Below, in pieces: positions 53,836 to 63,212 of a DNA stretch of 64,000 bases. This stretch comes from Promicromonospora iranensis. GTDB taxonomy: Bacteria; Actinomycetota; Actinomycetes; Actinomycetales; Cellulomonadaceae. Positions within the stretch are counted from its first letter, which is position 1. The number at the start of each line of letters is the position of its first letter. The stretch lies in NCBI RefSeq assembly GCF_028994775.1, contig NZ_JAJQMN010000013.1, positions 58,945 to 122,944 of the forward strand, read 5' to 3'. The notes under the pieces are model-generated. The model saw nothing but the letters and a program-made list of their open reading frames with translations, was not told the origin of the DNA and ran no database searches. The translations under genes were made by a program, and so were the position numbers.

Positions 53836-55184
53836 GCGCGCCTGAGTCCAACACGGGATCGAGCTCCGGTCCCGAGCAGGAGCCCGGGCTCGACCCGGGC
53901 ACCGCGGAGGAGCTGGAGCAGGAGCGAGCCCGCGAGGCCGGGCCGGTCGTCGACCCGGTCGACACCGAGAGCCGCCTGGCCAAGGCGCTCCAGCAGACCA
54001 TGAGCAGCTCGTGGACGGTGTCCGTGGGCGCGGTGCTGCTCGCCGTCGTGGCAGGCTCGATCATGATCGCCTTCACCAACGACGGGGTGAAGGCGGCCTC
54101 CTCGTACTTCTTCGCCCGGCCGGGCGACACCCTCGTCGCGCTCGGACAGGCGATCGGCGGCGCGTACTCCGCGCTGTTCCGCGGTTCCGTGGTGAACCTC
54201 CAGGCGACGGACTTCGTCACCGCCATCCGACCGCTCACGGAGACGCTCACCTACGCGACCCCGCTCATCGCGGCGGGCCTCGGCGTGGCGCTCGCCTTCC
54301 GGGCCGGCCTGTTCAACATCGGTGGCCAGGGACAGATGCTCGTGGCGGCCGCGTCGGCGGGCTGGGTGGCCTTCGGGGTGAGCGGCGTGCCGTTCCCGCT
54401 GCACCTGCTGATGGCGCTCGTGGCCGGTATCGCGGCCGGCGCGCTGTGGGCCGGGCTGGCGGGCCTGCTCAAGGCTCGCACCGGGGCGCACGAGGTGATC
54501 GTCACGATCATGCTCAACTACGTGGCGTTCTACCTGATCGCCTACCTCCTGGCGACGCCGGGCCTGCTGCAGGCTCCCGGGTCGTCCAACCCGAAGACGC
54601 CGCCGACACCCGAGTCGGCCCAGCTGCCGAGCCTCCTGGGTGACCGGTTCAACCTGACGTGGGGCTTCGTGCTGGCCCTGCTCGCCGTCGTCGGCGTGTG
54701 GTGGCTGCTCAACCGGTCGTCCGCGGGCTTCGCGTTCCGCGCCGTCGGCGAGAACCCGCGCGCCGCGCGGGTGGCCGGCATCGACACGGGCCGCGCCACG
54801 GTGAGCTCGATGCTCGTGGCCGGCGGACTCGTCGGCCTGGCCGGTGCCTCGCAGGTCCTCGGCGGCGTCACCACCGGCTTCAGCTCCGACATCGACGCGG
54901 GTATCGGGTTCGACGCCATCACCGTCGCACTGCTCGGCGGGTCCAACCCGTGGGGCGTGCTCGCGGCGGGCATCCTGTTCGGCGCCTTCAAGGCCGGTGG
55001 TACGACCATGCAGGCCGCCGAGGGCGTCCCGAGCGACATCGTGCTCGTGGTCCAGTCGCTCATCGTGCTGTTCATCGCGGCCCCGCCGCTGATCCGGGCG
55101 ATCTTCCGGCTGCCTGACCCGAACCGGCGTCGGGCAGCGAAGAAGACGAAGGCGACCCGGAACCGGAAGGAGGCGGCAGCGTGA
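53832..55184 (+). CDS. Nucleoside ABC transporter permease (NupB/YufP type)
   Basis: 450 residues from an overlapping GTG. A long acidic N-terminal tail (about 55 residues, EPGLDPGTAEELEQERARE) precedes about nine membrane segments. The BPD_transp_2 signature is FRAGLFNIGGQGQMLVAAAS and later AVGENPRAARVAGIDTGRAT. The C-terminal tail is basic. With the next protein it forms a heterodimeric channel for nucleosides. Its stop overlaps the next start by four bases. Confidence 0.93.
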   Translation: MSAPESNTGSSSGPEQEPGLDPGTAEELEQERAREAGPVVDPVDTESRLAKALQQTMSSSWTVSVGAVLLAVVAGSIMIAFTNDGVKAASSYFFARPGDTLVALGQAIGGAYSALFRGSVVNLQATDFVTAIRPLTETLTYATPLIAAGLGVALAFRAGLFNIGGQGQMLVAAASAGWVAFGVSGVPFPLHLLMALVAGIAAGALWAGLAGLLKARTGAHEVIVTIMLNYVAFYLIAYLLATPGLLQAPGSSNPKTPPTPESAQLPSLLGDRFNLTWGFVLALLAVVGVWWLLNRSSAGFAFRAVGENPRAARVAGIDTGRATVSSMLVAGGLVGLAGASQVLGGVTTGFSSDIDAGIGFDAITVALLGGSNPWGVLAAGILFGAFKAGGTTMQAAEGVPSDIVLVVQSLIVLFIAAPPLIRAIFRLPDPNRRRAAKKTKATRNRKEAAA

Positions 55185-56479
55185 GCGCCGACCACAAGAC
55201 CACTCAGCTCGACGTGCCGCTGTCGGAGACGGCGCGCACCGTCACCGTCGTGACGTGGAAGGCGGCGAGCGTGCTGCTCGCCGTGACGGTGCTGTACGCG
55301 CTGCTGCTCGTGGCGGTCCCGCACTCGGGGGACACGCGGTTCCTGCTGTCACACCGTGGCGACTTCTTCCAGATCCCGGTCATCGTGGTGCCGGCCGGTC
55401 CTCTCGCCTGGGTGTGCGGTGCGGTCATGCTCGCGGTGACGGCGTTCGTCGCCGTGCTCACCGCGCGCCGCACCAGGACGCCGCTGTGGCTGGTGGTCCT
55501 GTTCGCGCTGGCCGCGCTGACGGGCTTCCTGGCCTGGGCCGGGGCCGGCAGCCCGCGTGACCTTTCCGTCGTCGGCCTGCTCGGCGGCGCGGTGCTGTGG
55601 TCCGTGCCGTTCGTGTACGGCGCGCTGGGCGGCGTCATCGGAGAGCGTGCCGGCGTGGTCAACATCGCCATCGAGGCGCAGCTGCTCGGCGCGGCCTTCA
55701 CCGCGGCGATCGTCTCGTCGATCACGAACAGCGCGGTGGCCGGTCTGGCCGCCGCGGTGTTCGCCGGCGCGCTCGTGTCGCTCGTGCTCGGCCTGTTCGC
55801 GATCACCTACCACGTGAACCAGGTGATCGTGGGTGTGGTGCTGAACGTGCTGGTCGTCGGGCTGACGAGCTTCCTGTACTCCCAGGTGCTCGTGCCGGGT
55901 GCCGAGAACTTGAACTCGACCACGCGGTTCTCGTCGATCCCGATCCCCGTGCTGTCCGACATCCCGGTGCTCGGCCCGGTGCTGTTCAACCAGCCGCTGC
56001 TCATCTACCTGATGTTCATCGCCGTGCCCGCCGTCTGGTACGCGCTGAACCGGACCCGCTGGGGCCTGCGGCTGCGGGCGGTGGGTGAGCATCCGAAGGC
56101 CGCCGACACGGTCGGCATCAACGTCGTGCGCACGCGCTACAACGCGGTGCTCGTCGCGGGCGCCGTGGCCGGGCTGGGTGGTGCGTTCTACACGACCGTC
56201 TACCTGAGCCAGTTCGGCGAGAACATGACCGGCGGCGCCGGCTACATCGCGCTCGCCGCCGTCATCTTCGGCAAGTGGGACCCGGTGCGGGCCGCGTTCG
56301 CGGGCCTGCTGTTCGGGTTCGCGTCCAACCTGCAGAACGTGCTCTCCGTCGTGGGCTCGCCCGTGCCCAGCCAGTTCATGCTCATGGTGCCGTACGTCGT
56401 CACCCTGCTCGCCGTGGCGGGCCTGGTCGGGCGTTCGCGCCCGCCGGCCGCGTCGGGCGAGCCGTACATCAAGGGGTGA
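55181..56479 (+). CDS. Nucleoside ABC transporter permease (NupC/YufQ type)
   Basis: 432 residues from an overlapping GTG. About ten hydrophobic segments; the first two are an N-terminal extension. Family motifs include GERAGVVNIAIEAQLLGAAF and LRAVGEHPKAADTVGINVVR followed by ALAAVIFGKWDP. It is the partner of the preceding permease. The cytidine deaminase start follows the stop by two bases, so transport and catabolism are coupled. Confidence 0.93.
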   Translation: MSADHKTTQLDVPLSETARTVTVVTWKAASVLLAVTVLYALLLVAVPHSGDTRFLLSHRGDFFQIPVIVVPAGPLAWVCGAVMLAVTAFVAVLTARRTRTPLWLVVLFALAALTGFLAWAGAGSPRDLSVVGLLGGAVLWSVPFVYGALGGVIGERAGVVNIAIEAQLLGAAFTAAIVSSITNSAVAGLAAAVFAGALVSLVLGLFAITYHVNQVIVGVVLNVLVVGLTSFLYSQVLVPGAENLNSTTRFSSIPIPVLSDIPVLGPVLFNQPLLIYLMFIAVPAVWYALNRTRWGLRLRAVGEHPKAADTVGINVVRTRYNAVLVAGAVAGLGGAFYTTVYLSQFGENMTGGAGYIALAAVIFGKWDPVRAAFAGLLFGFASNLQNVLSVVGSPVPSQFMLMVPYVVTLLAVAGLVGRSRPPAASGEPYIKG

Positions 56480-56481
56480 GG

Positions 56482-56928
56482 ATGATGGACGTGGACCCTG
56501 TAGACGCTGTTCCCGCGGCCGAGGCGGTCGACTGGGCGAGCCTGCGGGCGGCAGCCCGGAGTGCGCTCGAGAAGGCGTACGTGCCGTACTCGCAGTACCC
56601 CGTCGGTGCGGCGGCCTTCGCCGACGACGGGCGGCTGCTCACCGGCGCCAACGTCGAGAACGCCGCGTACGGAGTGACGCTGTGTGCCGAGTGCTCGCTG
56701 GTCAGCGCCCTGGTGATGTCGGGCGGTGGCAGGTTCGCGGCGTTCACGTGCGTGAACGCGCTGGGCGAGACGATCATGCCGTGCGGCCGGTGCCGCCAGA
56801 TCCTCTGGGAGCACGGCGGGCCGGAGCTCCTGGTGGACACCCCGCTGGGGATCGTGCCGATGACGGAAGTACTGCCCCAGGCCTTCGGGCCGGGCGACCT
56901 GGACCACGTGCGGAAGGCAACCCGATGA
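56482..56928 (+). CDS. cdd: Cytidine deaminase
   Basis: 148 residues. The zinc site of tetrameric cytidine deaminases is complete: C68-A-E70 (VTLCAECSLV) and P-C101-GR-C104 (MPCGRCRQIL). The KAYVPYSQYPVGAAAF and TGANVENAAYG segments are typical substrate-site motifs. It converts (deoxy)cytidine to (deoxy)uridine. ATG 56482 with an adjacent ATG at 56485; GGGGTGAGG acts as ribosome site. The stop overlaps the deoA start (ATGA). Confidence 0.95.
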   Translation: MMDVDPVDAVPAAEAVDWASLRAAARSALEKAYVPYSQYPVGAAAFADDGRLLTGANVENAAYGVTLCAECSLVSALVMSGGGRFAAFTCVNALGETIMPCGRCRQILWEHGGPELLVDTPLGIVPMTEVLPQAFGPGDLDHVRKATR

Positions 56929-58310
56929 CCGAGCAGTTCGATGCCGTCGACATCATCCGGGCCAAGCGGGACCGGGAGTCCCTGACCGACCCGCAGATCG
57001 ACTGGCTCGTCGACGCCTACACCCGGGGTGTGGTGGCCGACGAGCAGATGTCCGCGATGACCATGGCGATCCTCCTGAACGGCATGTCCCGCGCGGAGAT
57101 CTCCCGGTGGACCCACGCGATGATCGAGTCCGGGGAGCGCATGTCGTTCGCCGGTCTCTCCCGGCCGACGGCGGACAAGCACTCCACCGGCGGTGTGGGC
57201 GACAAGATCACGCTGCCGCTGGCGCCGCTCGTGGCGGCGTTCGACGTCGCGGTGCCGCAGCTCTCTGGCCGCGGCCTGGGCCACACCGGCGGCACCCTCG
57301 ACAAGCTGGAGTCCATCCCCGGCTGGCGGGCCTCGTTGTCCAACGACGAGATGATGGCGCAGCTCGACTCGGTCGGGGCCGTCATCTGCGCCGCCGGAGC
57401 GGGCCTCGCCCCGGCCGACCGCAAGCTGTACGCGCTGCGGGACGTCACGGGAACCGTCGAGGCGATCCCGCTCATCGCGAGCTCGATCATGTCCAAGAAG
57501 ATCGCCGAGGGCACCGGCGCCCTGGTGCTCGACGTGAAGGTCGGCTCCGGCGCGTTCATGAAGACCCTGGAGAGCGCGCGCGAGCTCGCCCGCACCATGG
57601 TGGACCTCGGGACCGACGCCGGCGTGCGCACCGTGGCCCTGGTCACCGACATGTCGGTGCCGCTCGGGCGCACCGCGGGCAACGCCCTGGAGGTGCGCGA
57701 GTCGCTCGAGGTGCTGGCGGGCGGCGGGCCGGCCGACGTCGTCGACCTCACCGTCGCGCTCGCCGTCGAGATGCTCGCGGCGGCCGACCGCCCCGCCTCG
57801 GAGGCGGACGTCCGCGAGGCCCTGGCCGACGGCCGGGCCATGGACAAGTGGCGGGCCATGATCGCGGCGCAGGGTGGCGACGTCGACGCGCACCTGCCGG
57901 TCGCGAAGGAGTCGGAGACGGTGGTGGCCCAGGAGTCCGGCGTGCTGGTGTCGCTCGACGCGTACGCCGTCGGGGTGGCCGTGCACCGGCTCGGCGCTGG
58001 CCGGGTGCGCAAGGAGGACGCGGTCCAGGCCGCGGCGGGCATCGAGATCCACGTGAAACCGGGGGAGCCGGTGGCCGCCGGCCAGCCCCTGTTCACCCTG
58101 CACACCGACACCCCGGAGCGGTTTGCCCGGGCGCGCGAGGCGCTCGAGGGCGGCTGGGCGGTCGAGCCGGAGGGCGTGGGCGGCGGTGTGCTCGGCGGCA
58201 CGCTGGCCGGCGCGGCGAGCGCGCTGTCGACGGTGGACGTGGGTGCGGGGGCACTGGTCGGGGCAGCGCTGGCGGCCGATGAGTCGGTGGTCCTGGACCG
58301 GATCGTCTGA
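56925..58310 (+). CDS. deoA: Thymidine phosphorylase
   Basis: 461 residues. Signature GRGLGHTGGTLDKLE near residue 113 and the phosphate site KHSTGGVGDKITLPL identify pyrimidine nucleoside phosphorylase. It starts VDIIRAKRDRESLTDPQIDW. The C-terminal domain with KPGEPVAAGQPLFTLH resembles a biotinyl-like fold usual in the family. It phosphorolyses thymidine (and probably uridine) to the base and (deoxy)ribose-1-phosphate. Overlap with cdd supports a salvage operon. Confidence 0.95.
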   Translation: MTEQFDAVDIIRAKRDRESLTDPQIDWLVDAYTRGVVADEQMSAMTMAILLNGMSRAEISRWTHAMIESGERMSFAGLSRPTADKHSTGGVGDKITLPLAPLVAAFDVAVPQLSGRGLGHTGGTLDKLESIPGWRASLSNDEMMAQLDSVGAVICAAGAGLAPADRKLYALRDVTGTVEAIPLIASSIMSKKIAEGTGALVLDVKVGSGAFMKTLESARELARTMVDLGTDAGVRTVALVTDMSVPLGRTAGNALEVRESLEVLAGGGPADVVDLTVALAVEMLAAADRPASEADVREALADGRAMDKWRAMIAAQGGDVDAHLPVAKESETVVAQESGVLVSLDAYAVGVAVHRLGAGRVRKEDAVQAAAGIEIHVKPGEPVAAGQPLFTLHTDTPERFARAREALEGGWAVEPEGVGGGVLGGTLAGAASALSTVDVGAGALVGAALAADESVVLDRIV

Positions 58311-58423
58311 CCCGAGGGTCCGTCGCAGGCGCCTGACCTGGGCGTCCGGTGCGCGTCCGGCTCGCCCACGCGCCCCAGCGTGGCGAACCGGCGAGTCGCG
58401 CGGGTCCGGCTTAGCCTGGCGAT

Positions 58424-59341
58424 GTGCCGTCGACATTGCGCCTTTCGTCCCTGCTTGGCGGTATGCGTGCGTTCGCCGGGCCGATACCGACTCCGCCGCC
58501 GCCGGGCCGCTTCGTGCGACCGGTCGTGCCCGACGACGTCGAGCGGCACCTCGAGTCGGTGACGTCCCGTGCCCGGCGCTCCGTGCTGGATCCGCTGGCA
58601 CGGGAGCGCGGTACCGGGACCGTCGGCTTTCCCCGGCGGCTGAACCTGCCGTCCCTCGACGGCACCACGGCGGCCGCGGTGCAGGTCGACGAGACCACGT
58701 GCGGGTCGGCGGTGCTGGCGATGCTCGGGCTGGCCGGTGACCCGCGTGCTGCCCTCAAGCTCGCGACCGAAGACCCGGCGGGCCGCTTCGTGCGGCTGCA
58801 GCATGCGGTCCAGGCCGCGACCAACCGACGCGGCCTGGGGGTCGTGGCCTGGCCGCGCACGTACGGCACGCCGCCCTGGGGCGCCGCGCGCCTCGCCACC
58901 TACGGTGGTGTGCGCTACACGCACCGGGTGGCCGGGTCGCGGGCGCTGCTGGAGGCTGCGGTCGCGAGCGCGCGGGCGGGTATCCCGGTGCCCCTGTACA
59001 CGGGTGGTGACGTCACGAGCGGCTGGGACTCGGCGGTCCCGCGCCACGTCGTGCTGCTCACCCTGGCCGACGGCGAGGGTACGGAGGGCAGCGCGGTCCT
59101 GTACGAGCCGTCGGGTGCCGGGCTGCACACGGTTCCTGTCGCGGCGCTCCTCGACCCGCCCCCTGCGCCGCCGGGCGGGCCCGACATGTCGTTGTCGACC
59201 GGCGACCGGACCGCCGCCCGCGTACGCAAGGCGCTGACCGCCGCGCTCGGCGGCTGGCCCCACGTGGCGTGGGTGCTGTTGCCGGAACGGGCCGGGCAGT
59301 GGCAGGGTGACGACGCCCGGGTGACGATGGAAGACCGCTGA
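58424..59341 (+). CDS. Unknown protein with papain-like Cys/His pattern
   Basis: 305 residues from a GTG. Family not recognised. After a Pro-rich N-terminus, TTCGSAVLAMLGLAGDPRAA (C93) followed much later by VPRHVVLLTL (H208) and an acidic/Asn-like VLYEPSGAG resembles the Cys...His order of C39-like or papain-fold cysteine peptidases, but catalytic function is inference. No signal peptide or membrane segment is evident. Conserved position inside the nucleoside salvage cluster (113 bp after deoA, 13 bp before a small acidic protein gene, then add and deoC) suggests a linked role or chance insertion. Confidence 0.6.
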   Translation: MPSTLRLSSLLGGMRAFAGPIPTPPPPGRFVRPVVPDDVERHLESVTSRARRSVLDPLARERGTGTVGFPRRLNLPSLDGTTAAAVQVDETTCGSAVLAMLGLAGDPRAALKLATEDPAGRFVRLQHAVQAATNRRGLGVVAWPRTYGTPPWGAARLATYGGVRYTHRVAGSRALLEAAVASARAGIPVPLYTGGDVTSGWDSAVPRHVVLLTLADGEGTEGSAVLYEPSGAGLHTVPVAALLDPPPAPPGGPDMSLSTGDRTAARVRKALTAALGGWPHVAWVLLPERAGQWQGDDARVTMEDR

Positions 59342-59354
59342 CGAGGAGGCCCCG

Positions 59355-59567
59355 ATGAGCACGCTCCCTGGACCCGACTCCTGGCGTGACGCCGGCCTGG
59401 TCCCCCCTGAGGACGCCGAGGTCGACGCCGCGCACGAGCCCGACGAGTACGTCCCCGACGCGCCACGTCCGGACAACGACGGGGTCGCAGCCGAGGCTGA
59501 CGTCGTGGAGCAGGCGCTGGACGTCCCGACGGACGCCGACGAGGAAGAGAGCCCCGACGCCGGCTGA
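59355..59567 (+). CDS. Small acidic protein
   Basis: 70 residues, starting at an ATG with GAGGAGG eight bases upstream. About 30 percent Asp plus Glu (VEQALDVPTDADEEESPDAG at the C-terminus), only a handful of basic residues, and no membrane segment. Probably intrinsically disordered. The conserved-looking N-terminus PGPDSWRDAGLVPPEDAEVD suggests a real product. Immediately follows the papain-like unknown gene and precedes add, so co-transcribed. Function unknown. Confidence 0.7.
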   Translation: MSTLPGPDSWRDAGLVPPEDAEVDAAHEPDEYVPDAPRPDNDGVAAEADVVEQALDVPTDADEEESPDAG

Positions 59568-59603
59568 CGGCCGGCTGTCGGTGCCGGACGGTAGGTTGTC
59601 AGC

Positions 59604-60755
59604 ATGACCACGCAAGACCCCGGGGCGCGCCCCGGTGAGGCGCTGCTACGCGCCCTGCCCAAGGTTGTCCTGCACGACCACCTCGACGGAGGGCTGCGCC
59701 CGCAGACCGTCCTCGAGCTCGCGGACGCCGCCGGGCACACCCTGCCGGCCGGCGACGCGGACTCCCTTTCCGACTGGTTCCGTGACTCGGCCGACTCCGG
59801 TTCGCTGGTGCGTTACCTGGAGACCTTCGACCACACGATCGCCGTCATGCAGACGGCCGACAACCTGGCCCGCGTCGCGCGCGAGGCGGTGCTGGACCTC
59901 GCGGCCGACGGCGTCGTGTACGCCGAGCAGCGCTGGGCGCCGGAGCAGCACCTGGCCGGTGGGCTGTCGCTCGCCGAGGCCGTGGAGGCCGTCCAGGCAG
60001 GGATCGACGACGGCATCGCCGCGGCGGCGGCCGACGGGCATCTCATCCGGGTGGGCCAGCTCGTCACCGCCATGCGCCACCAGGACCGCTGGCAGGAGAT
60101 CGCGGAGCTCGCCGTCACCTACCGCGACCACGGCGTGGTCGGGTTCGACATCGCCGGGCCCGAGGCCGGGTATCCGCCGTCGCGCCACCTCGGTATCTGG
60201 CGGTACCTCGCGGAGCATGACGTGCCCGTGACGATCCACGCGGGTGAGGCCGACGGCCTCGACTCCATCGGGCAGGCGGTGCACCTGGGGCACGCCGACC
60301 GGCTGGGCCACGGAGCCCGGATCATCGACGACATCGCCTTCGTCGTGGACGGAGATCCCGCCGAGAATGGCCTCTCGAACGACGGGCACGGGGGAGCCGC
60401 CGACCTGGGTCGCCTCGCGCACTGGGTGCGCGACCACCAGATCCCGCTCGAGCTGTGCCCGGTCTCGAACCTGCAGACGGGTGCGGCCGAGTCCATCGCG
60501 AAGCACCCGATCACCCGCCTCAAGGAGCTGGACTTCGCGGTCACGCTCAACACGGACAACCGCCTGATGTCTCGTACGTCGATGACGCACGAGATGAAGC
60601 TCCTCGTCGACGAGGCAGGCTGGACGCTCGACGACCTCGTCGACGTGACCGTCACCGCCGCCTGGGGTGCGTTCATGCACCACGACGAGCGGCGAGACCT
60701 CGTGGAGCAGGTCATCCTGCCCGGAATCCAGAAAGTAGAAGGTGCCCTCGTATGA
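59604..60755 (+). CDS. add: Adenosine deaminase
   Basis: 383 residues. Zinc-binding [11 protein letters not shown] (H24, H26), the catalytic H-A-G-E in [10 protein letters not shown], and [17 protein letters not shown] with the metal-binding aspartate are those of add-type deaminases; [11 protein letters not shown] is the further histidine motif. It converts (deoxy)adenosine to (deoxy)inosine in purine salvage. Its stop overlaps the deoC start (ATGA). Confidence 0.95.
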   Translation: MTTQDPGARPGEALLRALPKVVLHDHLDGGLRPQTVLELADAAGHTLPAGDADSLSDWFRDSADSGSLVRYLETFDHTIAVMQTADNLARVAREAVLDLAADGVVYAEQRWAPEQHLAGGLSLAEAVEAVQAGIDDGIAAAAADGHLIRVGQLVTAMRHQDRWQEIAELAVTYRDHGVVGFDIAGPEAGYPPSRHLGIWRYLAEHDVPVTIHAGEADGLDSIGQAVHLGHADRLGHGARIIDDIAFVVDGDPAENGLSNDGHGGAADLGRLAHWVRDHQIPLELCPVSNLQTGAAESIAKHPITRLKELDFAVTLNTDNRLMSRTSMTHEMKLLVDEAGWTLDDLVDVTVTAAWGAFMHHDERRDLVEQVILPGIQKVEGALV

Positions 60756-61507
60756 CCGCTCAGCCTGAAGCACCACGGACTCCCGCCGTGCCGCACGACA
60801 AGGCGGCGCTGGCCGCGTACGTCGACCACACGCTTCTCAAGCCGGAGGCGACGGCGGCCGACGTCGCCACGCTCGTCGAGGAGGGCGCCGCCCTCGGCGT
60901 GTTCTCGGTGTGCGTGTCCCCGTCGTTCGTTTCGCTCGCCGTCGAGGTGGCCGCCGGGCGGCTCGCCGTCGCCACGGTGTGCGGGTTCCCGTCGGGCAAG
61001 CACATGGGAGACGTGAAGGCGTTCGAGGCCGCTCGTGCCATCGCCGACGAGGCGGACGAGATCGACATGGTCATCGACATCGGCACCGCGCGGGCCGGCC
61101 GGTTCGACGTCGTGGAGGCCGACATCGCGGCCGTGCGCGCCGCCGTGCCGAACGACCGGGTCCTCAAGGTGATCATCGAGTCGGCAGCGCTGACGGACGA
61201 GCAGATCGTGGGCGCGTGCAGGGCGGCGCAGGCCGCCGGGGCGGACTTCGTGAAGACGTCGACGGGCTTCCACCCGGCCGGCGGCGCGTCGGTGCACGCC
61301 GTGTCGCTCATGGCGCGGACCGTCGGCGCGGCCGGCGGCGGCACACTCGGGGTGAAGGCCTCGGGCGGGATCCGCGACCTCGACGCGGCGCTCTCGATGA
61401 TCGAGGCGGGCGCGACCCGGCTCGGCCTGTCGGGCACGGCGTCGGTCCTGGCCGGCTTCGACGAGGGAGCGGCAGCCGCCCCCGCGCCGACCTCGGACAC
61501 CTACTGA
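60752..61507 (+). CDS. deoC: Deoxyribose-phosphate aldolase
   Basis: 251 residues. The Schiff-base lysine is K168 in [10 protein letters not shown], with the second conserved lysine K139 in VLKVIIES. It begins [20 protein letters not shown], a family signature. It cleaves 2-deoxyribose-5-phosphate to glyceraldehyde-3-phosphate and acetaldehyde, finishing deoxynucleoside catabolism started by cdd, deoA and add. Phosphopentomutase is not in this cluster. A strong terminator lies 6 bases downstream. Confidence 0.95.
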   Translation: MTAQPEAPRTPAVPHDKAALAAYVDHTLLKPEATAADVATLVEEGAALGVFSVCVSPSFVSLAVEVAAGRLAVATVCGFPSGKHMGDVKAFEAARAIADEADEIDMVIDIGTARAGRFDVVEADIAAVRAAVPNDRVLKVIIESAALTDEQIVGACRAAQAAGADFVKTSTGFHPAGGASVHAVSLMARTVGAAGGGTLGVKASGGIRDLDAALSMIEAGATRLGLSGTASVLAGFDEGAAAAPAPTSDTY

Positions 61508-61512
61508 TCCTT

Positions 61513-61548
61513 CGCCTCCCCCGCTGCGGCTCCACCGCGGGGGAGGCG
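61513..61548 (+). terminator. Terminator after deoC
   Basis: A perfect 12-bp stem, CGCCTCCCCCGC with GCGGGGGAGGCG, and a 12-nt loop, beginning 6 bases after the deoC stop. It marks the end of the nucleoside salvage cluster. Confidence 0.85.
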
Positions 61549-61597
61549 GGTCACGCCTCCGCGGCCGCCCCGGCGACGGGTGGGTAGGCTCCCGGAC

Positions 61598-62215
61598 ATG
61601 TCTGCGCATCAGCCTGCTGACCAGGGTTTTTCGTCGTCCCGGCCGACGGAGCCGGGCAGCCTTGTCCGGGTGCGCTACCGCAAGTGGGACGGCACGCCCC
61701 ACTGGGTCTTCGACGGGTACTACCTGGGCTCGGACGAGCACGGCCTGTGGGTGGGGTTCCGGGCCGGGACACGGTTCTCGCGGCCGGGCGCGAGGTACCG
61801 GTCGACCGGGGCGGGCGTGGGATTCTTCGGGGACGTCGGCTGGACCCCTTCCCTGTACCGCGGGCACCCGGAGGGCATGCTGTCGTACAGCGACCTCACC
61901 ACGGTGCCGCAGTGGCGGCGCGCGCCCGCCCGCTTCCTCGCACCCCGCGGCCGCGCACGCTTCGAGGTGACGGCCGTCGACCTGGACCTCGACGTCATCG
62001 CCTTCGAGGCGGGCACGGCCGACCCGCGCGGCCAGTACTTCATCGACGACGAGGACGAGTTCGCCGAGCACTCCGTCCGGTACGGGTACCCGCCGTCGGT
62101 CGTCGCCACGGTCCGGGCGGACGCTGACGCCCTGCTCGCCGCGGTGTCCGCGGGGGAGCCGCCCTACGACGAGGCGACGGCGAAGCGCTGGTTCGCCGTG
62201 CTCGACGGTCTGTAA
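61598..62215 (+). CDS. DUF402 domain protein
   Basis: 205 residues from ATG 61598. DUF402 pattern: VRVRYRKWDGTPHWVFDGYY, TRFSRPGARYRSTGAGVGFF, and VTAVDLDLDVIAF with FIDDEDEFAEHSVRYGYP in the C-terminal half. Characterised DUF402 proteins (FomD-like, Ntdp) are metal-dependent nucleotide or phosphonate-ester phosphatases, so a housekeeping nucleoside-diphosphate or -triphosphate phosphatase role is plausible; the nearby nucleoside cluster fits but is separated by a terminator. Confidence 0.85.
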   Translation: MSAHQPADQGFSSSRPTEPGSLVRVRYRKWDGTPHWVFDGYYLGSDEHGLWVGFRAGTRFSRPGARYRSTGAGVGFFGDVGWTPSLYRGHPEGMLSYSDLTTVPQWRRAPARFLAPRGRARFEVTAVDLDLDVIAFEAGTADPRGQYFIDDEDEFAEHSVRYGYPPSVVATVRADADALLAAVSAGEPPYDEATAKRWFAVLDGL

Positions 62216-62261
62216 CCGCCCGCGGGGCACCCCTGGAGCTCAGCGGGCGGAGCCGCGCACC

Positions 62262-63062
62262 TCAGTGCGCGCTGAGCACCAGGTCGTCCTGCTCCACCGC
62301 GGCGCGCCACTCCGCCTTCTCGGCCCGCCAGTGTTCGTCGTCGCGACCCCGCCGCCAGTAGCCCGACGCCGACAGCAGCTCGCGCGGCACCCCGAGCGTC
62401 CCGCGCGCCCAGCGGCGCAGGTCGCGGACGCAGCCGGCCTCGCCGTGCAGGAACGTGTGCGGCACGCCGTCCGGCAGCTCGGCGGCCTGCACGACGTCGG
62501 CCACGCTCGCTCCCGTCGACCGGTGAACCCACGTGAGGTGAAGGTCGGCGGCGCTCGCGATCGCCTGCTCCTCGGACGCGTCGGAGACCTCGACGAAGAC
62601 GTGGGCCACAGCGCCGTCGGGCAGCGCCTCGCACGCGGCGGCGATGGCCGGGAGGGCGGACTCGTCACCGACCATGAGGTGCCACGGGGCGTCGGGGGAT
62701 GGCGCGTAGTCGCCGCCCGGTCCCACGAACGACACCTCGTCTCCCGGCCGGACGCGCTGCGCCCAGGGACCGCCGTAACCGACGTCGCCGTGCGTGACGA
62801 TGTCGATGTCCCAGCTGGACTCGGCGACGTTGCGGATCGTGTAGGTACGGAGAACCGGGCGGCCCTCGGGTTCGGGGGACTCGGCCATGACGAGCTTGAT
62901 GTAGCGGTCCGTCTGCGGCGTCGGGTCGACGGCGGCCAGCGCCTGGCCACCGATCGTCACCCGGATCATGTGCGGGGTCAGGTGCCGGACTGCGGTCACG
63001 GTCGCCGTGGTGCGGACTCCCTTGCCGGGCTTGCCGTTCGGTGCGTTCGTGGTCTGCGTCAT
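62262..63062 (-). CDS. Siderophore-interacting protein (FAD-binding ferric-siderophore reductase)
   Basis: 266 residues. A ferredoxin-reductase-like FAD domain carries the R-x-Y-T motif in RPVLRTYTIRNV, and the C-terminal SIP domain includes GYWRRGRDDEHWRAEKAEW. It would reduce or release iron from ferric siderophores with NAD(P)H in the cytosol (ViuB/SIP family). An IdeR-like iron box begins three bases upstream of its ATG, so expression should be repressed by iron. Confidence 0.93.
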   Translation of the reverse strand: MTQTTNAPNGKPGKGVRTTATVTAVRHLTPHMIRVTIGGQALAAVDPTPQTDRYIKLVMAESPEPEGRPVLRTYTIRNVAESSWDIDIVTHGDVGYGGPWAQRVRPGDEVSFVGPGGDYAPSPDAPWHLMVGDESALPAIAAACEALPDGAVAHVFVEVSDASEEQAIASAADLHLTWVHRSTGASVADVVQAAELPDGVPHTFLHGEAGCVRDLRRWARGTLGVPRELLSASGYWRRGRDDEHWRAEKAEWRAAVEQDDLVLSAH

Positions 63063-63064
63063 TG

Positions 63065-63083
63065 TGAGGTAAGCCTAACCTCC
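63065..63083 (-). promoter_or_regulatory. IdeR/DtxR iron box
   Basis: The 19-bp sequence TGAGGTAAGCCTAACCTCC matches the core AGGTWAGSCTWACCT of IdeR/DtxR/DmdR operators, with mismatches only in the outer positions. It abuts the start codon of the siderophore-interacting gene, which suggests a leaderless or very short-leader transcript. Confidence 0.85.
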
Positions 63084-63212
63084 GTGGCGGACGAGCGCCG
63101 GTGTGGTGTGCGTCACGGGCGAAAGGCCCCGGTTGTCGCCGGCAGGCCGGAACGGCCAGGTGGCGCGTTCTAGCATGGGTCCGTCATCGATTTTTTCTGT
63201 CAGGAGTCCTTC

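Noticed and set aside
63146..63172. GGAAC and CGTT words before ugd as a SigE promoter
   Set aside because: Spacing is about 13 bases, too short for the 16-17 seen at sigE.
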